This document shows, piece after piece, positions 62,801 to 64,000 of a stretch of DNA of 64,000 bases. A program made the position numbers and the translations under genes. The stretch comes from an uncultured Bacteroidales bacterium. GTDB taxonomy: Bacteria; Bacteroidota; Bacteroidia; Bacteroidales; Paludibacteraceae. Every line of letters starts with the position of its first letter. Positions within the stretch are counted from its first letter, which is position 1. The notes beneath the pieces are model-generated. The model searched no databases and was not told the origin of the DNA. It was given only the letters and a program-made list of their open reading frames with translations. The stretch is from contig CACZEL010000001.1 of NCBI GenBank assembly GCA_902780235.1, positions 149,822 through 213,821 of the forward strand, read 5' to 3'.

Positions 62801-63606
62801 ACGATGATTGCGCCGGAGTTATCCGAGATAGGTACTTCGGTCGGATTGAGCGAGGTATGGTAGCTGACACCTTGTTGATAGGTCACGTACTGCACCGCTG
62901 CATTGCCGTAACCCGTCACACCCTCATCATCCACAGCATACAAGTATGGCGTGAACAATTCCGGCGTCTGCGGGTCGCTCATGTTCAGACGCTCATCCAT
63001 CTTCCACCATTTCTTGTAGTAACTCTCGCCGTAATATTTATTGTAGATATTCGCACTCACGCCCCAGTAGAAGTCCTTACCGGCTAACTCCTGCGGAGGA
63101 TACCAGTCGAACTCGATATAGGTGATGCGTACATGCCCGTCATGGTTCCAACGTTTGAGCTTGAGCGAATTGGTCCATTGGTCCCAATACGTATCGTCGC
63201 CTTCCGGGATGGATAACTTCGTACCGTCCTTCATGTTCTGAATGACCGCACTACCGGCATGCATATAGATAAAGCCTTCGCCGGGACCGCCCTCATCATT
63301 CTCATCGTTCAGACCATAACGCCTGGCGGCCACCGTCGCGATACGGTGTACATCGTCAGCTCCGCGTTCCTGGTTCGGCTTGAGCGAGTACCAGATGTAC
63401 GAATCATCGTGACTGTTACGCGCGTTGTACGAATCCAGGTAGTAGTCATTCACACGGCCATATACCCAGATCGGGATATAGAACCGGTACACACCGTTAC
63501 CTACGTTCATCACCGTGTAATGCTCTTTTTGCTCCAGATAGTCATTCGCCTGCATCGTCATTGCAGACAGCAGTAGAACAACCGTTAAGTAAAAAAATCT
63601 TTTCAT
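53845..63606 (-). CDS. Giant secreted LamG/FN3 surface protein with the shared tail
   Basis: 3253 residues with a signal peptide (FFYLTVVLLLSAMTMQA). The first roughly 800 residues are beta-rich and unassigned apart from FN3-like modules (one near 780-860, ILTWEQTPGGVDFYELSRR). Carboxypeptidase-regulatory-like domains cover about 865-1045 (GLINGRIHYSDGTG, DAKGRYEFDSL). A long central region is unassigned. Two LamG/concanavalin-like domains lie near 2190-2500 (ATALHFDGKA, YSLRLDGEAVQLNG, GNWHHLVLTVSR). A BACON-like segment (LPSWLSVSPEYGAI) is near 2715, then a beta-domain (GWNWVSTHLDL) and the tail DHVVIIRNGERYDVTGKKL. Nine tandem arrays lie inside the gene, eight of them in the last 650 codons. 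It has its own promoter and terminator. Probably an adhesin or glycan-binding surface protein. Confidence 0.88.
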   Translation of the reverse strand: MKRFFYLTVVLLLSAMTMQANDYLEQKEHYTVMNVGNGVYRFYIPIWVYGRVNDYYLDSYNARNSHDDSYIWYSLKPNQERGADDVHRIATVAARRYGLNDENDEGGPGEGFIYMHAGSAVIQNMKDGTKLSIPEGDDTYWDQWTNSLKLKRWNHDGHVRITYIEFDWYPPQELAGKDFYWGVSANIYNKYYGESYYKKWWKMDERLNMSDPQTPELFTPYLYAVDDEGVTGYGNAAVQYVTYQQGVSYHTSLNPTEVPISDNSGAIIVPTMDTVQRMFNATFQVNMSNDASKPQIFTLKTNSLNIPAYHRIYDFQAEEVLDEQQSVTGKVMLSWGIRFPGAEDLMNGDVFQVERALMEDFSDAQQIAVPSFSADVASYTFEDDPTTVLLEDTASNTAQARRASEEGQFFAYDETGIMKVQYYARLTSNKVFDPGRTIYYRVRRGSSAVWGWHEGFARSAELKKNNYLAPLAEQQEAYTMDPDYENNRKVHFNIKLENKPVSLQPEAESQCELKTFVQRINGMIPIRLSVRGSGGVNPSDYQYMLYYLPPEGTLQQTILPLETGNILQTEVEAGSMVQISVLNAQGKSVNTLNLIGKLDDVAAYIADWELYPGSGAKLSDNTYEDEEAMQDSLNQVLAQYPLPDSARHVLYTRLANKIGSANESGLRRNWDRNAIIYLQRIAVETGDTIEFPVPADSIKRQEDGSWVAHMENTADRSCTHYRYAVRIDQTGSVLKMLDPAELLPVALDGPDLYYNDVADIARFDASQGTDRYGIILTWEQTPGGVDFYELSRREAGSTAEFEPIKKTTDNDFRDNDVVPGQEYEYQIMVSYTCNDTTTTSFATTTGFRSPYGLINGRIHYSDGTGCPNVNVSLTGEGMNELKTVTDAKGRYEFDSLLYGEGKDYSIVPTSSYAEFRFNNTSMTTASITLDAANPVAEGIEFDNISSVRFSGRLLYSKSSIPVRDANILLDSALVYTEGGPLRTDASGNFELQVPKNHPFTLQAVKEGHTFEGDGFVRMNNDSNLVLDKALDGVRIWDATKVRLAGRIVGGKKQADLKLGFGLSTNNLGDDLQLVLELEGDNISHIVRDEDDLTRDTFEYTVPHIVHHVDEGSTDTVGTTLMHYQKKRIIINPDPVTGEYCADLFPVRYKVTQATARGYSTLFAEGKTSEVIDLSNAATHKAGEVDGEKMVHWNEKYSITYRSPIDISCIQMRYGIAMPYYGEEFMTRQNILNKQVQIPLAEKDTNGVYQYTFGYPVFTTANYSFRITAHEDYYYNNDKTSIKHEQVPINGGNMKVYNGLHASEETQTFSGLFPKWEQATQHFLMMTKETDEEGQIDITVPVDYVSFAKVGDQALRILSVSVESDGRYIEKEVVKGYVTGNRSKGRDYMASVDGGVDLMDVLRDPPGAKSYSFLESGTSFHYSYMQNINTKFGVDLNFKYGTGKTLFLGNYLAVGTGMPGPVTGQTVSATHTNTFDIPLTFSLSFKWGGTYTFTTSDRIETGNDNWFVGSRGDVYIGVSKIVYAELTDAVKPVDSLTYSTYAAQLSENVGHTANRTTVAEGTGIDGQKYYLVIGEEMGMGSTVKGSFAYSQDYILTVLLPQLLKERDALLVTGDSATVQAIADTKGTEVYWSHVIPTDTTYALTNYEKIIPSKDSASMWVNIDRVAEYNSTIFSWLDIIQENEKEKITVFDKVNADLVGNYSVSNGVKQTHTETYNATTLWSFKIGGGGSPNANLTTLKMGTGKQTRQLSSAIDQLKQLYNFNNNNLNQPVPKNGLANPFNVDFHFPDAKTQFSFTPILAIDGDGDPESVEGYSRTSGYVLEPDEYSYMNVDVFRRREPKHQFNKDTYDARDELDITTYEDGSYLYGSYIFRLNAGASKCPWEGPEESLFYTSGSNPVLMSQGTLKLENPKIDILDYEVSDIPHDQPAIIHIRLSNESEQTFESYVVFKLVLVDASNPNGAKVLMDGFPLTGDGRAIKLNPGQSIDKTIEVYAGQGNDFENLTLMLASQCDILNFHKASFSVHYMPVSCDVNISAPHDKWVMNTLSPKDSTGWYQPIVIDGYDIQYPNFDHIEFQYKLSKQSDDGWVNLCSFYADSTYYNAASGSKQMMKAGRIENIAFYGERDPMEQQYDLRAVSFCRYGTSYLTKSSQVLTGIKDTRVPVVFGEPEPANSILGVGDHLKLRFNEPIAGNYLDEDNNFQITGITNTTGLSAATALHFDGKATATTKAKRDLTDTDFTIDMMIKPTVSSNRANDMILFETGDGKMTKQLILTKDNRLRMIKTNGQNFLGKSSKVLDPIMAFTRVVCISEKTGRTRFFVGTVEVTDKTLGATEELQSAQGSSAYFQFGSDYEGDMLETRVWTKALTLEEISATANHSLTGYERELLAYYRMDEGKGETVTDHAHGATLYLDGCSWNKQKGYSLRLDGEAVQLNGNLLGRSKIYDMTMMLWFKAEKSGTLFNSKDLQLNVPDGYADGNWHHLVLTVSRTYNNAALFLDGKMIQTYAATQVGGLSGTMWLGGDGFKGNIDEFVIFEQALPKSLVELYEDNALTGDEMGLFAYLPFEEQYTNPNSIIEQRFSINDQRTFKDANGNVVKKVVPLINSQMVNDQMVNEVNAPIKSKGVLNKLYFNWAFNEDELMINILNRDYEVNKQSIYVTVRDVEDLNGNPMASPVSWTAFVDRNALKWSEKKVSVTIEDNGLTANSQKLIAIINNSGKRHQYTIESLPSWLSVSPEYGAIDPMGEQTVTLTFNTQIPVGEYSDIIYLTDEDGLSEPLHIEYAVEAIPPYDGVDEGKYALNMSICAQVLIANSQELTANVYDTDERDIVYAIYRNECVGQANVTFNTISNTTDVYLTVLGNDEMNRKQIHFQLWQASTGKVYDLTANRNVLFSHGFVYGCGENEPLILTTGGSERQQIELSAGWNWVSTHLDLSTFNFQLSTCMSAAKPWTEGDLIKNPNTRQFSTYDAANDSFVGTLDQLHYSQLYMIYAANGNTMRISGEILPEDSMKIKVRGDGQWSPMPCLFDQRVSVTEALADYYQKASTGDMIKAHNRFATFSADKRWVGDLTALQPGEGYLFRRLKPGSVEIAFYKPEASNNIKRRQTMSNGEAGLFTNPQAATNMTMIACVKELKNEGVKELKVYVGNELAAVAEPIINHQSSIINDEVLYFLTIQSDKVGELRFEMDNCTLVPSYINGTSYIGPSSIDYVPNAHHGSLEDPIILQMKKCENEEIRKLIENDHVVIIRNGERYDVTGKKL
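53922..53953. repeat. In-frame octamer array at the body-tail junction of the giant protein
   Basis: On the coding strand AAATGAAA-type octamers encode MKKCENEEI directly before the tail, matching the array at 10244 (MDKCENEK). Confidence 0.85.
54130..54157. repeat. Perfect heptamer array ATTGATG x4
   Basis: Four identical 7-base units encode IINHQSSIIND. The peptide resembles the GH30 array product (ITNHQSPII). A one-unit slip would remove the tail. Confidence 0.97.
54197..54236. repeat. In-frame octamer array x5
   Basis: ACCTTTAA, TTCTTTCA, CTCCTTCA, TTCTTTAA, TTCCTTAA encode VKELKNEGVKELK. Confidence 0.9.
54298..54337. repeat. In-frame decamer array GTTTGACATC x4
   Basis: GTTTGACATC, GTTTGACGTC, GTTTGATATT, GTTTGATGCC encode ASNNIKRRQTMSN. 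The same decamers occur between genes at 3793 and 63720. Confidence 0.92.
54796..54823. repeat. In-frame heptamer array AGTTGAA x4
   Basis: AGTTGAA, AGTTGGA, AGTTGAA, AGTTGAA encode STFNFQLST. Confidence 0.9.
55168..55199. repeat. In-frame heptamer array, CYAANAG family
   Basis: On the coding strand CTAATAG, CTAATAG, CCAAGAG, CTAACAG encode LIANSQELTAN. Confidence 0.88.
55486..55517. repeat. In-frame heptamer array, CYAANAG family
   Basis: On the coding strand CTAACAG, CTAATAG, CCAAAAG, CTAATAG encode LTANSQKLIAI, nearly the same peptide as the array 320 bp away. Confidence 0.88.
55782..55813. repeat. In-frame CATTTAC/CATTTGGT array
   Basis: Alternating 7- and 8-base words encode NSQMVNDQMVNE, close to the product of the GH3 array at 19765 (NDQMVNDQMV). 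Confidence 0.85.
60961..60990. repeat. In-frame octamer words CTCGTTCA, TTCCTTCA, CCCGTTAA
   Basis: Degenerate octamers of the CTCCTTCA family encode LTGEGMNELK within a carboxypeptidase-regulatory-like domain of the giant protein. Confidence 0.6.
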
Positions 63607-63645
63607 ATTTGTTGTGTTTTTTCTGTTTCACAAAACTTTGCGCGG

Positions 63646-63676
63646 CAAAGTTACTGCTTTTTTTTGACATATGCAA
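63646..63676 (-). promoter_or_regulatory. Promoter of the 3253-residue gene
   Basis: On the minus strand TTG (63676-63674, context CTTGCATATG), a 20-nt spacer and TAACTTTG (63653-63646), 39 nt before the start codon. Confidence 0.8.
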
Positions 63677-63679
63677 GCA

Positions 63680-63719
63680 AAAACAGAAAAATCGCCCGAA
63701 GTGGACGATTTTCTGTTTT
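63680..63719 (-). terminator. Second copy of the terminator hairpin
   Basis: Arms AAAACAGAAAAATCGCCC / GGACGATTTTCTGTTTT with a 5-nt loop, one base shorter on one side than the copy at 53724. It directly precedes the -33 box of the giant gene's promoter. Confidence 0.7.
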
Positions 63720-63790
63720 GTTTGATGTCGTTTGATGTCGTTTGAGATTGTTTGATGTCGTTCAAACCCTCAAACTTTCAAACCTCAAAC
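63720..63790. repeat. Decamer array GTTTGATGTC x4 plus TCAAAC words
   Basis: GTTTGATGTC, GTTTGATGTC, GTTTGAGATT, GTTTGATGTC are followed by CTCAAAC-type words in the reverse sense, the same opposed layout as at 3793-3896. Confidence 0.88.
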
Positions 63791-63810
63791 GAGCATCATC
63801 CTTGATGCTC
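63791..63810 (-). terminator. Terminator hairpin overlapping a stop codon
   Basis: A perfect 8-bp stem GAGCATCA / TGATGCTC with loop TCCT, followed on the minus strand by GTTTGAGGTTTG. The stop codon of the right-edge gene (63796-63798) lies in the stem. Confidence 0.6.
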
Positions 63811-64000
63811 CTGATCGTACTCGGCGCCGCAAACAAGCCATAAATAAGCACGCATGGTCGTCTTGCCGCCTGCGGTGTCCTTCTGGGCGATGAAGGCTGC
63901 TTGGTCGGACGAGATGTGCGACAGGTCGTCCGCACGCTCGGCTACCATCGCACGAACGGCTGCGAAACGAGCACGAACCTGGAGCTCCTTGGTGGTCGGT
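63796..64000 (-). CDS. C-terminal fragment of an unrecognised cytoplasmic-type protein
   Basis: The last 67 codons of a gene that enters from the right edge. Visible sequence includes TTKELQVRARFAAVRAMVAERAD, split here as TTKELQVRARF and AAVRAMVAERAD, then DQAAFIAQKDTAGGKTTMRAY and a C-terminal WLVCGAEYDQEHQG. It is helical, charged and has GC-rich codon use like the housekeeping-type genes here. No family recognised. The stop codon is embedded in a hairpin. Confidence 0.65.
   Translation of the reverse strand, partial: PTTKELQVRARFAAVRAMVAERADDLSHISSDQAAFIAQKDTAGGKTTMRAYLWLVCGAEYDQEHQG

Noticed and set aside
152-63790. Tandem arrays as sequencing or assembly artefacts
   Set aside because: Different words in each array, retained reading frames in about 23 genic cases and recurrence of the same families at distant loci do not fit random errors, although exact unit counts could be wrong.

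Overview
The window comes from a Bacteroidota genome, most likely Bacteroidales. It carries a complete SusC/SusD polysaccharide utilisation locus (PUL), many Sec-exported lipoproteins, and promoters of the Bacteroidetes type (-33 TTG, 20-nt spacer, -7 TAnnTTTG). Obvious Shine-Dalgarno sites are absent. No tRNA, rRNA, insertion sequence or CRISPR array was seen.

Layout. (1) 1-5016, minus strand: a sugar-phosphate operon of AgaS-like SIS isomerase, GatZ/KbaZ-like aldolase subunit, CE7 acetyl esterase and PfkB kinase, then the start of a beta-helix protein cut by the window edge. (2) 5213-16251: large secreted proteins of unknown role (a three-repeat FISUMP-like protein, a BIG2-type protein, a beta-sandwich repeat protein) and a beta-helix/metallophosphoesterase fusion. 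(3) 16278-17957, minus: a CBM9-like protein and a NahK-like sugar kinase. (4) 18112-41081, minus: a beta-1,3-glucan (laminarin-type) PUL. In transcription order it has SusC, SusD, a surface glycan-binding lipoprotein, a hairpin, GH16, GH128, GH16, GH16, a MelB-type symporter, a GH149-type phosphorylase, GH30, GH81 and GH3. Endo-enzymes cut the glucan outside, SusCD imports it, GH30/GH3 handle branches and ends, and the phosphorylase would conserve energy as glucose 1-phosphate. (5) 41300-49961, minus: an operon of aldo/keto reductase, BIG2 protein, 1784-residue F5/8C protein, two tiny Gly-rich peptides and a Ser esterase. (6) 50172-63606: a membrane-anchored DUF6377-like regulator (plus strand), a small lipoprotein, a FISUMP-like protein and a 3253-residue LamG protein. 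A gene fragment runs off the right edge.

Three features run across these regions. First, ten exported proteins end in the same roughly 25-residue tail (N/D-G-Q-[IVL]-x-[IL]-x-x-x-G-x-x-[YF]-[TND]-x-x-G), which may be a reduced C-terminal sorting signal. Second, at least 36 short tandem arrays, mostly 4-5 copies of 7-, 8- or 10-base words, lie just after stop codons and also inside coding sequences in open frame. In six of the ten tailed proteins an array sits exactly at the body-tail junction, and three arrays are perfect heptamer repeats that could cause frame switching. Third, three homologous peptides of 43-52 residues (MK-x-x-Y-...-GG) lie next to tailed-protein genes at two loci. These are the best candidates for undescribed biology.
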